This document shows, piece by piece, positions 1-10,876 of a DNA stretch of 35,373 bases (positions within the stretch are counted from its first letter, which is position 1; each line of letters starts with the position of its first letter). Both the position numbers and the translations under genes were made by a program. The notes below the pieces were generated by a model, which made no database searches, was not told the DNA's origin, and was given only the letters and a program-made list of their open reading frames with translations. Source of the stretch: Pezizomycotina sp. ARF18 (Eukaryota; Ascomycota); contig AZLU01000321.1 of assembly GCA_002224055.1 (NCBI GenBank), positions 1-35,373 on the forward strand, given 5' to 3'.

Positions 1-530
1 ACGACTGAAGTCGGTGTATCAACCGGCGGGGTGTCGTCGGGGTGTCGGTCGCGTCGGCCGGCGGCGCGGTGACGCTGGCAACTGGAGCACCGATGCCGGT
101 TGCGAAACGTCTAGGATCTGACGCTTCAACGCGACCCGCGTTTTTCACGGTAAATGTCTGGCTATAGAAGACCGAGGAGCAGGATACTTAGCGCGGTGCT
201 TCCTGCCGTGGCATCTTCTCGCCGGGACAAATTGATCACGTAGTTATCGCTCTCGGGTATGTCGACCGGCAGCGTCCAGTAATGGGGCCGGTGTTGTTTG
301 GCGTTGACTGCGAAAATTTCATTTCACGTTTTTAGCGTTCTGCTGACGACAAAATACGCTCGAATATGATACGCCAAGGAAGATGATACAAAAACGACAA
401 ACCTGCAATTGGCACCACTAGCGTGCCCATCTTCCCGCCGCATGCAGATACAACGAGATCGTATTATCCGTGCATCGCCAGTTTTATCCGGCACCCCACT
501 GAATCAAAACACGTCCCCGCGTGTAACTGT
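1..530 (-). CDS. KRE9/KNH1-like, Ser/Thr-rich (probably GPI-anchored) cell-wall protein, incomplete
   Basis: The conceptual protein carries the N-terminal beta-sandwich module of the fungal 'Ser-Thr-rich GPI-anchored membrane' (KRE9/KNH1-like) family, secreted wall-associated proteins. Visible pieces in order are VLIQWGAG (about 505-480), NTISLYLHAAG (about 465-435), KMGTLVVPIA (about 430-403), then HYWTLPVDIPESDNYVINLS and FYSQTFTVKNAGRV. A Thr/Pro/Ala-rich linker (PPADATDTPTTP) follows and runs off the left edge, so the Ser/Thr stalk and any GPI signal are missing. An intron at 402-308 (GTTTGT..CGCAG, 95 nt) joins exon 1 to exon 2 in phase. The frame breaks near 500, 480, 445 and 170; each break is a small indel or stop with homology resuming in another frame. 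The start and signal peptide cannot be placed. A hydrophobic stretch read at about 660-600 is one candidate. The family call is from motif memory; the glucan-synthesis role of KRE9 is family knowledge and not proven here. Confidence 0.55.
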
Positions 531-720
531 ACTCTTATGGAGGACGCTTCGGTTGCTGATCATGGGTGGAAATGTTCCCCGCTTGCGACGGAGGAATAGT
601 TGCCTCGTCGAAGGAAGAATATGGTCGCAGAGTACAGCCAGAGGCACGATAGGACGGCAAATACGGCGACAGGCTCGTCCGTAAACTAAGAGGACACCTT
701 ACCGAGTCCGAGTCTTCCAC

Positions 721-1445
721 AATTCCCTCCGGTCGCCGTGATCCTCCTTCTCGGACGGCATCAAGAGCCCGTTACGACCGCCTCCTCGTCCAGCTCATGG
801 TCTTTGTGAACGCCGCTTCTGCCTCTGTGTTGCTGTTGTTTGTAGGACAGAAAAATCGTTTAAGCGGGTGGCAGGATCGTCCAAGCGGGGATTTCTTCGT
901 CGATGATCCCGTGCTCTTTGTCTTAGCAATCTTGACAGGCCAAGCCCTAACCCTCTCCTCTGTTATACAGTGGAGGACATTCCAGAATGTCACATGTCAA
1001 CGTTACACTCGTCTCGTGAACCACAGATATGGAAGGAACTATTGTGAAATTGTCGAAGAGGATTGTTCGTGAATTATGAAATTGAAAAGAAGTAAATAAA
1101 GAGATATAGAATAATAAAGGATGGCGAGAATGTCAAGGCATGTATCTGCTCCTATAACTGTATGTACTGCAGCACTGCTCTCTCTTACCATACGTACTTC
1201 TGTGCGGGAAAGGGAAAATCCTTCTCTCGCACGATTTATCGAAAATGCGAGGCTGAACTCAGGAAACAAGCGAACACTCCCCGGCGCCTTTGCCCCCCCA
1301 GAAAGCAACCATCCGGCAGATTACATATCCATGTATCTCTATTACTGAATGTAGGGGAACCCAAAGCCGAAGCGACCAAGGGTGGTCATCCACCGAATGA
1401 GTTGAGACTGCAATAGTCAAATGTTCCTTCTGTCTACTTCTTTCT
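721..1445. other. Intergenic, no gene recognised
   Basis: Open frames here are short, overlap on opposite strands and show no family motif. It may hold the promoter of the minus-strand KRE9-like gene, but I saw no clear TATA box. Confidence 0.4.
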
Positions 1446-2010
1446 TCATAGATAAAAGTATCGTACAGATAGGATTTGTATAACTTCTACGGATTCGGGC
1501 AATTTCGCGGCGGGATCTTGGTCGCAGGCAAAATACGGTCTAGTTCCAGGCCAGCCAACGCATCTGGCTCCAGCGATTATGCCATGCAACCCTGTGAGAA
1601 AAAGCGGAGAACAAAGGGAAAAAGATACTGACGCACATTTCTTCACCCTCGAGACTTTCTAGGCGGCACTCAGTCACTGTGATGCAATGGTCGGCATTTC
1701 AGCCAACTGTTACTGGGGTCGAAAAACACGCGGTGGCTTGCATCGTGATTTCGTGAGATGGTTGGATTAGAAAGGCCATTCACGAAGACTTTACGCGAAG
1801 TGTGGGAGAGGACGAGAAAATAGTTTCTCAAAGAAGACAGAAAACGTGCTTTCATGTTTCTTGGTTACAAGTGTTTCCAGTGTTTCCTCGATATAGCATC
1901 CGGTAACCCAGATATCTTGCCAGCTGATTACAAACCGGGGAGCAAGAATAAGAGAATTTGAAAGTGAGATACACGGGAAAGAGCTCGTATCGTATCGTAA
2001 CCGCATTGCG
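1446..2010 (-). CDS. Possible broken gene of unknown function
   Basis: On the minus strand several protein-like stretches follow each other in different frames: ISWQDIWVTGCYIEETLET (about 1930-1870), FFDPSNSWLKCRPLHHSD or, one frame over, NADHCITVTECRLESLEG (about 1740-1655), and after a plausible intron acceptor (TTTCTCACAG, near 1590) AGARCVGWPGTRPYFACDQD and PAAKLPESVEVIQI (about 1580-1480), ending in a stop near 1446. The Cys/Trp/Gly-rich composition suggests a secreted or enzymatic protein, but I recognise no family and cannot rule out chance. If real it needs at least two indels to read through. Confidence 0.2.
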
Positions 2011-4588
2011 TCCGCCGATTTTCCTGTCCTATTACGGTCGGAGAACCGGCACGGTTTTTCCCATCAAATTTGTTGATTCTGCTTCTCGGGTAAAAGATCC
2101 CGTTCACTGGTTGGCCTTTAGCCTAACCCCTTCAGAAAAGTCGTGCCTGAAGGCATCGGGGTACCGTTCATTCTTCAATCCGTTAGCAGCAATTGCCAAT
2201 GAGGTACAGAATTGCGAACAAGGCAAGATAAGGATAATAAAGAAAAGGTCGCCGTTCTCTTAGCTCTGCAGGGTCGCAAAAAATTTATTCTTTCTTTGAT
2301 TATTACTGATATAATAGCCTTGTTCATTTACGAGATTTTTATAAAGGGCTGTCTTGTGTGTTTGTTATTTCCCCGTATTTCGGAGACCGCCATCGCTTTT
2401 TCCTCAGCAACTATATCACGATTTACCGCAACGTCGAGTTTAAACCGGGGAGGCTAGAAGGGTTTCAATATTCTTGGAGGGAATATCTTTACTAATGAGA
2501 AGCACAAACGCCTCAAGCGCTGCGAGATCGGGCCGCAAGTCTTTCTTTCCCCGACCCTTAAAGATGCTCACCTGTCGCAGTGTCACAAGGGCAAAAAGCC
2601 AAAAGTTTTTGACGATCAGATTAATCCAGGATACAAAGGTTACTATCCTGTCTCTGGGCAATAAGAGATAACCGGATATGAAAAAATAGCTCGTATTGTC
2701 GCGGAATCAACTATAAATAGAGCCTGATTCGGGGCAAAATCCATCTATTTAGAAAAAGTTTCCGCACTTTCCGACATATTCGATTCATGGAAATTTGAAG
2801 GCAATGTAGATCGACATCTTGTTACCGGCAATTGACTATAAGATAAGTTCTAACGTATTAATGCCAGTTGGTACTAAGCGGTAGAGGCTCTTGCGAAATG
2901 TTTTTCTTTAATTTCGGTCCCGTGTCTTTGAAGTTATTAGCAGGGTTCACAGCCTGCGATTTCATCCCAACTTCCTTATTTTGTCAGCTCAGGCCAAGCG
3001 CAGGAGAACTTGAATTCGGACGCAGATTCTTGCCATTCCGAGAGGTTCTAGGATAAGAGAGAAAGGAGTTTTATATATTTGTAATGGAAAATGATCTTGT
3101 GGAAGTCTGATCTACACATCCACTCCCTGGACAGAAGGATCTCTATCTAGACGAAGCCAATGGTAGTCTTGAATAGGATGGCCCTGCTTTGCCCCAGATT
3201 GCCTGTCTGTCGTCTCCTGCTCGGATGGGAAGTTGGTCACACAATGAAGAACATTGCCAATACTGCCTAGCAGAGTTGAATTGAGTTTTTCTTCACAAGG
3301 CGTATTCTACCGGTACCTACGTTTGCGCCTCCAACGCATGGGTCTGTTCCCGGCATGTCGACATGGTGTTTCCTGGTTTTCCTTTAAGTTGACTGCAGCT
3401 CGTGATTGTCTTGCATATGTACCAAGATTCCCAACTGCCGTTTAATCAATAGTTCGCTCGGATCTTCGTTCCTGACTTACTATCGCAACTTCAAGTTGTA
3501 TCCCAGTGGTTTTGTCTGATAATAATGAATATCTAGATAGCCAATTACGGCGCAAAGTTCCTATCACAACAACTACAACGATTTAACTGACTAACTGAAC
3601 GAGCCGGAAGCCGAACCTTCCGAGGAGCCCTGCATGTTTATTTAAAAGGCCAGCCAACTATCAAAAACCGATAGTCATCTATAATTAGAATGAATCAAAA
3701 CGAGTGTCCGGTGGATCCCCTATTGGATACTGTACCTGCATTAGGCATCTGACTATACGATACTCATCAGGAAGGATTCTAGAAAAAAACACAATAGGAA
3801 CGAAGTATTCGGAATGGTGGATCTTATACCAATATTTCGCCATGAGAAACTTACAACTTTAAAGAGAGGGTGCCACTCACGAACGTTGCATGGATGGATC
3901 GACTCCACATCTTGCCCGTTTCTTCTTCTGATTAGACTAAAACATACAGTGACTAAAACATACGGAAGTCAGAATTAGAAATTAGAAAGCTGTTAAAAAC
4001 GTTACTGTCGATCGTCATGATTTCTTTCGATTTTCTCCACATTGGCAATCGTGGATTGCATGCCACCATTCCTGTCTATTCTTCTTTTTCTGTGCCGTCC
4101 CTGACAGTTCGTGGGGATTTAATTGGCAGTTACTACCATGACCAGGATACGAAAGCTTAGCATTTGCTGTTTCTTTCGACTTGAGAAGTGCTAGAGCGGA
4201 AGGACGATGTCGATGGTTGTTTTTCTGGAGCAGTTCTTAATCTACTACATATCACTACGAGCTCCCATTTGGAAATTAGCTTCAAGGAATACCAATGTTT
4301 CTCCACGATACGATATCGGAGAACCCAGGACCCTGGGCATTGCGTGATAGGCGTTGGCCGGGAGTATCGTCCCAATTGAGCGTTCTCCACAATCTGTTAC
4401 CATCGTGTATTTCACTGGCACCTACGTAGACAGGAAAGTGAAAGGACAAAATTTTCCACTTGGGCCCCGTCGCGAGCGTGACCAAACTGTAGGATTCAAA
4501 CTTCGTTAACTCCAGTCTTAGACAACTGGTCTATCGCGATACTAGGAAGAAACGGGTTTCCCGCGATGGAAAAGACACTTCGCTGAGC
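2011..4588. other. Long spacer, no gene recognised
   Basis: No ORF above about 100 codons and no recognised domain. Two minus-strand pieces look mildly protein-like without a match I can name: around 2560-2445 (containing KDLRPDLAALEAFVLLISKD) and around 4480-4290 (containing FHFPVYVGASEIHDGNRLW). They could be remnants of decayed genes. The last 100 bases form the promoter of the S41 peptidase gene. Confidence 0.4.
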
Positions 4589-4596
4589 TATATAAA
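4589..4596 (+). promoter_or_regulatory. TATA box (TATATAAA) of the S41 peptidase gene
   Basis: TATATAAA lies 134 bases upstream of the chosen ATG at 4730, followed by a pyrimidine-rich leader. This is a reasonable fungal core-promoter layout. No upstream ATG-initiated frame of note intervenes, apart from a short one starting at 4605. Confidence 0.6.
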
Positions 4597-4729
4597 CAAC
4601 AGCCATGCTCCCCGTTCCGAAAAAAACCCTTCAGAAGATCGTCAGACGGACGTCTCTCCCATTCCCTAGCACCCCTTCTCCCTGGTTCCTTCCCTGCCGT
4701 CGTCGATATCTCTCAGCCTTGCCTAGACA

Positions 4730-6928
4730 ATGCATACCCTCACGAAGGCCGCACTGGCCCCCTCGCCGCATCCCCCGCGGTCCTCGCCAGCCCTATACTC
4801 ATCGGCGCGCCCGAAAATCCCGCCCCCGTCGACACTAATAACGTCGACACCCCCAAGACCACCCACCCCAACGACCGCCCAAGAACCCTGCGCCGCAATC
4901 GCATCCCTCCAAGCCGCGCTAAAAGCCACAAAGCCCAACGGCGTCCTCACCGCCCCCGCGGCGCTCGGTACCGCATGCCTAAACTCCGTCGCCATAAACA
5001 AGGAAAACGCGCTCGCCGTCGCGAGAGGCGTGCAGAACTACGTCCAGTTCCAGAGCACGCTATCCTTCCTTAAGAACCCGCCGGCGAACGACCAGAACCA
5101 GGCGAAGAAGCCGTACGATATTATGGGCGATCTGCAGCAGCTCGTTATAGACGTGCAGTACGACCGGTACACGCGCGAGATCGACTTTGAGAATAAGCTG
5201 AAGCGGATCGCGCGAACGCGAACGACGGACACTTCGTTACGTACATGGGCGGTATTCTCGCGATACAGTTCCACGCGCCGTTCGACCTCGTTTCTATATC
5301 AGAAGACGGAATTTCGCTGCCGAAGATTTATCGCGCGCAGTTTAACAACGATACCACGGTCACGCCCGTCGGTCCGTCTATCGACGAGATCGACGATACC
5401 GAAGTCGTTGAATTCCTTAATAGGATCGTAGAACATACCGGCCTGCAATCCCCCGACGCGCGGTTTAACTCCCTCTTCCCCACTCACGGATTGGGAGGCG
5501 TCGTCGCCGCGAACGGCAGGTTCAGGAACCAACCGAACTACCCCGCAAGGATAGCTTCACGGTGAAATACTCCGACGGACGAAGACGACGTACAACTACA
5601 CCGCCGTCGTAGCGGGCGACTTCACCAACGTCAAGGACGGAAAAACCTTCTACGACGTCTTCGTCCAGGGCGGTCAACGTCTCCACACTCCACCCCCAAC
5701 TGTCCCAACGGCGGCGTCAGGAACCACCAGATGTCCCTCCGAAAGGGTAAAATGATGCCGAGCGTCTTCCAGAAGGAAATGAAGCTCAACGTCCCCTCCA
5801 CCAAATCCATCAAGTCCGTAAACGGCTTAACTCCCGCGGTTAAAGACAACGCCGGTATATTCGCCGGGTTCTTCCTAGATAACGATCCAAGGGTACGCCG
5901 TCCTCCAGTTACTCTCTTTCGAACCGGAATGTTCTTCCGATCTCCCCGACACCATCGCCAAAATCGCAGAGTTCCTAGACCTCTGCCGTAAATCCGGCAC
6001 GAAGCACCTCATCGTCGACCTCGAGAATAATCCGGGGTACATAGTCCTCGGCTACGACCTCTTCCTGCAACTCTTCCCGGACGGCAATACCTACTCGGCC
6101 AGCGCCAGCGCTCACCCAAAGCCGGCGCTATAATGGCAGAAGCGTTTAAGAACGTGTCGTACGCCGACCTCGCGAAGGGTATTAACAGCACTCTATACCA
6201 GAACATCTCCGGATCGAACTGGGACCTCCCCGGCCTCCTCGACCAGAACAACAAACTCTTCCCCAACGTTAAGTCTTTCCTCGGACCGTCCGGACCAATC
6301 ACGACGACTATACTTCCATCTGGCGCTTCAACGTAACGGACCCCATATCCGGCCTCGGCCTCGAAGACCCCTCCCTAAACCCCCCAGGAAACCGGCGTTC
6401 GCGCCGGAGGACGTAGTGGTCTTCACAGACGGCCAGTGCTCCTCCACCTGCTCCACGTTCTCCGAATTCATGCAGACGCAAAAGAAAGTCCGCTCCGTCG
6501 TCGTCGCGGCATTCCGCAGGACGCTCCCATGCCGCTCGTCGGCGGCGTCCGCGGTTCGGAAATCATAGAGTTCGACGGTCTGCTGGGATCCGCCTCGCCG
6601 TCGACGGCATCTCGCCCAAGCCATCCGCGTCGCAGGCGGCGGAGAGGAAGAATACTTACCGCAACCGCTGCCGGTTCCTATGCTCGGCGCTGTTAATTTC
6701 TTGGATAACGTGCGCAAGGGTGACACCGTGCCGCTGCAGTTTAAGGAGGAACCCGCGACGTGCAGGTTGTTCTGGACGAAGGAGACGTACGCGCACCAGG
6801 AGAAATTGTGGGGCAGGTTAGCGATGCGATCTGGGTGGCGGGAAGTGTGCTAACCAGGGCGGTTACGGCGGTGGTATGGGTATGGGTATGGTATGGGAGG
6901 TATGGAGGAGGGTTTAAAAAGGAAGTAG
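4730..6928 (+). CDS. Secreted fungal peptidase of family S41 (CPAF-like), frameshifted
   Basis: A serine endopeptidase-like extracellular protein of the fungal S41/CPAF-like group, which includes UstP-type proteins of RiPP clusters. The span equals about 730 codons, normal for the family. It starts with MHTLTKAAL and a hydrophobic Ala-rich signal (completed one frame over as LAASPAVLASPIL). Next is the N-terminal domain with EPCAAIASLQAAL and GTACLNSV (conserved Cys pair), then YDIMGDLQQL, HFVTYMGGILAIQFHAPFDL (about 5235-5300), HQMSLRKGKMMPSVFQKE (about 5725-5780), the S41 core KHLIVDLENNPGYIVLGYDL (about 6004-6063) and the nucleophile segment DGQCSSTCSTFSEF (about 6428-6470). A conserved C-terminal part (LGAVNFLDNVRKGDTVPLQF, about 6680-6745) precedes a Gly/Met-rich tail and TAG. 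The usual Gly-rich run of the core reads ENNPG. About ten frame breaks interrupt it (near 4755, 4880, 5215, 5545, 5580, 5665, 5895, 6115, 6300, 6390, 6510 and later), with no loss of aligned sequence. No introns are needed. Substrate unknown. Confidence 0.8.
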
Positions 6929-7294
6929 GTGATGTATAGTATTAGATAGACGTTTTTTTTTATGTCGTATAGATTCTAGACTTTTTTGGTGCTGCTTGCA
7001 TGGTATAGCGATGGCATTTTCTTCTTTGTATATACTTAATGATACCAGATATACATAAAACTTCGATTCGGAACGAAGATGAAAACAGATTGGACGAGGG
7101 ACGGGCATCGCTCGCCCGAACGTCCATCGTGATGATCCAAAATGTAATTTGTATGGAGGATATCTATTCACATTTGACAAAAGGAAAACATCTACAGTAT
7201 CTAGAAGCGCTCGAGAAGCTGGGCACGCAATGGATCACAACGAAAAGCCTCACCACAACATCCCCCTAATATCCATCTTCGCCATCTCTCGAAG
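6929..7294. other. Convergent intergenic region
   Basis: The AT-rich 3' region between the plus-strand S41 gene and the minus-strand F-box-like candidate. It contains a T-run at about 6953-6960 but no recognisable gene. It presumably holds both poly(A) sites. Confidence 0.45.
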
Positions 7295-8700
7295 CTAACC
7301 TCCCGCATTCAACCCCAACCTCTCCACCCCTCCAACCACTTGTCCCTCTCCAACCCTCTCTCCCTCCTCCCCGCTATCACCACCCTCAAATTCTCCATCG
7401 CACATAATCCGTCGGCCAGCTATTATACATATACTCTAGCACCGGATGCTCAAACCCTTTCCTTCACATCGCCACCTTTAAACCTTTCAACCGTATTTTA
7501 CGACGTTGTCGAATTCACTACCCGCCAGCGTCTCAAAAACGCGCCCAGGGTCCGCGGATGGATCCCGCCGCCGCCGGGTTCGTCGGAGGATATAGTTACG
7601 TTTGCAAGTTGATTTCTTCGAGGTGTGTTTGAAAGCGTCGAGCGCCTGCACAGGTTCGCCGTGTACTCGACGTACAAATCAACAAGCAGAGTTTCGCAAT
7701 GCGCTGCTCCGCGACGGCATTATGGTGTGTAAATTCAACGTGCCTGCCCAAAGTCGATACGCAGATCCCGCAGGATTTAAAGGCGAGGGGACGTTGAGCG
7801 TGACTCTGGTTCGTACTCTCTCATCCGTGCGAAGAATTGCGGGGGCACGGGTCCGGCTTGAACGTGACGTCGAGATTCGTAATCCGTAGCAAAGGGTGCT
7901 CGGCTCCTCCTTTCCACGGCGCGTTAGGTCGTGACACTGCGCGGGTACAACAGGCGGTAGTGGTTCCGACGGCGACCACGACCTCGAGTCGATTAAGCAG
8001 CGAACACGAGTGCTACGCTCCTCAGACGGGGAAAGCCAGTGAGTCCAGCGCGACCGGAGGACGTGATCGAGCGTGTGCGTCGCGCGTAGCGGATGTTCGG
8101 TCCTCGTCCGGTTCTGCGAGGGGGAGCCTGCGCGTCCAGCTTACGGACTCTAGAGTTGTTTTCGACGGCGCCGAAAAACTTGCGCATCCGGGGATGAGTT
8201 GGAAAAACCGCGGCGTGGGGCCCCGGATTGGAGTTCACCGCTGGAGATGCGAGGGCCAGTTGATCTCGTAGTCCGTGGGGACTTTTGCTGAAGCTGTGAG
8301 CGGGAAGGCGGATGTCCAGTGGAGGTTCACGTGCGGACGTACTGTAAGAGGTTGGTGGGGAGGATAGGAAGGAGTCGATGCGGGATGTAGTTCGTCGGAA
8401 CCGGGTGAGGGTTATGGAGCGGAAGACGGACGGCGTAACGGCGGCGTTGATGTTGCGGTTGAGGAGGCGGACGAGCGGTAGGTTTGCTGCGAGACGGTGC
8501 AATCGTCGAGGGAGAGTTCGTGGATGATCTGATGAAAGCAAGATGGAGAGTAAGAGGGTCAGGGCTGGAGAATCTGTTTAGTGCTTGTTCTACTTTGGAA
8601 GCTTTACCAACAAGATAACCTCCATGGCAGCGAGGCTTTCGAAGCGACGGCATCGTCCAAGTTGCTGCTTTCTCGATTGAGGTCTGCATAAAGTTCACGT
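7295..8700 (-). pseudogene. F-box/LRR-like protein gene, heavily frameshifted (tentative)
   Basis: On the minus strand, pieces in changing frames resemble fungal F-box proteins, which are substrate receptors of SCF ubiquitin ligases. An F-box-like start FHQIIHELSLDD lies near 8535-8500. It is followed by VTPSVFRSITLTRFRRTT (about 8430-8375, the 'Y/FR.ITL' stretch usual after the F-box), FLSSPPT.., then Leu-rich and hydrophobic strands such as LPRLRSVALVFAA (about 8030-7990). The C-terminal part includes NVTISSDEPGGGG (about 7598-7560) and an acidic GEFEGGDSGEEGERVGEG (about 7405-7350), ending with a stop at 7297-7295. Plus-strand ORFs in the same interval (from 7340 and 7602) look like antisense shadows. 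At least eight frame changes would be needed, and the N-terminus may carry an intron near 8620-8570. The assignment rests on weak pattern resemblance; an unrelated protein is possible. Confidence 0.35.
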
Positions 8701-8952
8701 TCGTAGCGTTCCATTACGGGGGATGTAGGTTATTTGGTAATGACGGATATTACGTTGTACTGATCCGTTACGTATATGTTGTGATAAAAAAGGGAGCGGG
8801 GGAAACGGGTAAACGGGAGTTCGTGATGCTTGTCCCTGGTTGTTGCGCGCAGAACGACGGTGGAAGGAAGCAAACAAAGAACTCAGACGAACAATAGCAT
8901 TGTCGCAATGTCATGTGACTGGATGATGCTGAGTCATAGCTTACGAGAAAAA

Positions 8953-9569
8953 TTAACGCTCAAAACGGCAGTTGCCGTTCGCGCAAGGGACTTCTTTTTT
9001 TCCTTTTTTTTTTTTGCGTGGGTCACCAGGTCCCTTTTTTTTTTTTTTCCTGCGCTGCTGTGCTAGGTGGCTAGTTCCCCGAAACGCACAAAAGGTGAAA
9101 AGGGACAAAAAAAAAAAAAAAAAAATTTCGCATAGGACGAAGAAAAATTTTTTCCTTTCGTCTAATCTTTTTTTTTTTCCTCTCCCACTTAAAAAGAAAA
9201 ATTTTTTATTCTCTTCTTCCTTTCCTTCTTCCTTTCTTCTTTTTTTTTTTTTTTTTTTTCTCTTCTCTTCTCCTCCATCACCATCAACCATCTTCCTCGC
9301 TCCTGTCCCTTCCCAACTTCTTATTGTCTTCTTTTACTCTTTGTTCTCCTTTATTCTCTTATTATCTTCTTACTTGTTCTCTCTATCTTCCTTCTCTATC
9401 TATCTTAACGGTTACTGTTACTGTTCCTGTTAAACCTGTTAAAAAAAAGCACCTGTGGTGTTAATCTATCTGTTCCTCTCTTAATCTATCTTATCCTCCA
9501 CTTTTAATATCCCTTTTCTTTCTTTTTTTTTTCCCGTTTTTTTTTTAAAAACGTCAAAAGAAGCCAGAA
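8953..9569 (+). promoter_or_regulatory. Polypyrimidine-rich promoter/5' leader with long A and T runs, upstream of the RRM gene
   Basis: Between the F-box-like candidate and the RRM start codon the plus strand becomes almost entirely C/T, with T-runs at about 9000-9050, 19 A at 9107-9125 and 20 T at 9240-9259. A CT-rich stretch then runs to about 9550. Pyrimidine-rich leaders are common in front of strongly expressed fungal genes; here the tract is unusually long. No clear TATA box was seen. The 250 bases before it (8701-8952) hold nothing recognisable. Confidence 0.55.
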
Positions 9570-10876
9570 ATGGATCCCTTCAGGTCTCAGGGTGGTTATA
9601 ACCAAGGCGGCGCCGGCTACCAGCAGCAAGGTGGCGACCAGTGGCGCGGCCAGCAGGGCTACGGCGCCCAGTCCCCTCCTCCCAGCAGGGTTACGGAACT
9701 GGCGCGGCTCCGGCGGCGGCCAGAACAACGGCGGAGGCGGCGGCGGCGGTAACCAGCAGGCTCCCCCCAACAGGATGTACGTCGGCAACCTCCTCTACAC
9801 CGCCCAGCCCCAGGACGTCACCACCTTCTTCGAGTCGAACGGCTTCAAGGTCGCCAACATCCAGATCTCCATCGACCCATGACCGGACGCAACCCTTCCT
9901 ACTGCTTCGTCGACTTTGAGTCCACCGAGGAGCCCAGCGCGCCAAGAACCAGCTCAACGGCGGCGAGATCCTCGGACGTCCAGTCAAGATCAACGAGGGC
10001 AGCCATAGGAGGCAGAGCTCCAACGCCCAGGGCCTCAGGGTTAACTCCCAGGGCGGCGGCTGGAACAACATGTACGGCGGACGTAAGTGAACGGCTTTTT
10101 TTCATTCTGTCTCGATTTCCCCCTCTTTGAGTTTTGCGCGAAAAAAAAAAAAAAAAATCCCTCAGCCTTGTTTCTCGTCACGCTTGCCCCAAGTGGCGAC
10201 TTCACCCACATTTTCCCTTCTACTCAACCGCTTCTCCGCGAAGCCGCCTGAATTTCCCTCACCATCTTCCCCCCATCAAGCTTTCCTCCCCCAACATGTT
10301 CTACTGCATTCCTTTTTTCGCTTCAAACCCTTCACAGAAATCCCACTTTTCATCTCTTCACCTCTTCACCCTCGCTTCAACTCGCCCCTCCAAACAAAAT
10401 CTTCTTCTTCACGTGCTAATATATCATCTCTCCCTCTTCAGCGGCGAACCAGAACTTCTCCCCGACCGGCTGGGGGGCAACCAGGGTGGCCAGTGGGGCA
10501 ACCAGCAGCAGCACCACCCAAGCGCCTCTACGTCGGCGGTCTCCCGCACATGGACCCGCAGGACTACGTCGAGTCCGAGCTCAAGAAGCTCTTCCAGGGC
10601 TACCAGGTCGAGGTCATCGGCAAGCTCATCTCCCCCTTGCCGTCGCAGCAGCCCGACGACTCCTCGGACAGGTACTACCTGTTCGTCGACCTCGTCAACC
10701 AGTCCGACGTCGACAAGGCCATCGAGCAGCTCAACAACACCAGAGCCCCTGGGGCCAGCGCGGACCCCTCAAGGTCGGCAGGGCCAGGAACAACATGGGC
10801 AGGAAGCAGCAGGCGGCGGTGGCCACAACCAGGGCGGTACGGTGGCGGTTACGGCGGCCAGATGCAGATGCCTTAG
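9570..10876 (+). CDS. Glycine-rich RNA-binding protein with two RRM domains
   Basis: An RNA-binding protein; nucleic-acid handling in nucleus or cytoplasm is inferred from the domains. Exon 1 (9570-10082) begins MDPFRSQGGYNQGG, a Gly/Gln-rich low-complexity N-terminus. RRM1 follows with RNP2 MYVGNLLY (about 9774-9797) and RNP1-like NPSYCFVDFES (about 9891-9923), then LNGGEILGRPVKINEG (about 9952-9999). A 359-nt intron (10083-10441, GTAAGT..CAG, branch CTAAT near 10416) separates exon 2. Exon 2 carries RRM2 with RNP2 RLYVGGLPHMD (about 10523-10555), RNP1 DRYYLFVDLV (about 10667-10696) and DKAIEQLNN, then a basic GPLKVGRARNNMGRKQQ and a Gly-rich tail GGRYGGGYGGQMQMP with TAG at 10874-10876. Small indels break the frame near 9690, 9720, 9880, 9935, 10480-10520, 10750 and 10840. 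Both domains are otherwise complete, so the product (about 315 aa) was probably intact in the organism. Two different RRMs flanked by RGG/G-rich tracts resemble hnRNP- or nucleolin-like fungal proteins; no symbol is assigned. Confidence 0.8.
10083..10441 (+). other. Intron of the RRM gene
   Basis: The donor is GTAAGT at 10083, a branch-like GTGCTAATAT lies at about 10413-10422 and the acceptor CTCTTCAG ends at 10441. It joins GGA-C to CG-GCG in phase. At 359 nt it is long for a filamentous ascomycete. It contains a 17-A run (10141-10157) and a C/T-rich second half. Confidence 0.75.

Noticed and set aside
4723-5001. Minus-strand Gly/Ala-rich ORF
   Set aside because: Shadow of the GC-rich 5' end of the S41 peptidase gene.
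7340-8271. Plus-strand ORFs of 90, 95 and 144 codons taken as a gene
   Set aside because: They look less protein-like than the minus-strand series and are probably antisense shadows. The evidence is weak either way.
8972-9433. 153-codon plus-strand ORF and its antisense partner
   Set aside because: Translation consists of Phe/Lys/Ser runs caused by homopolymers in the RRM gene leader.
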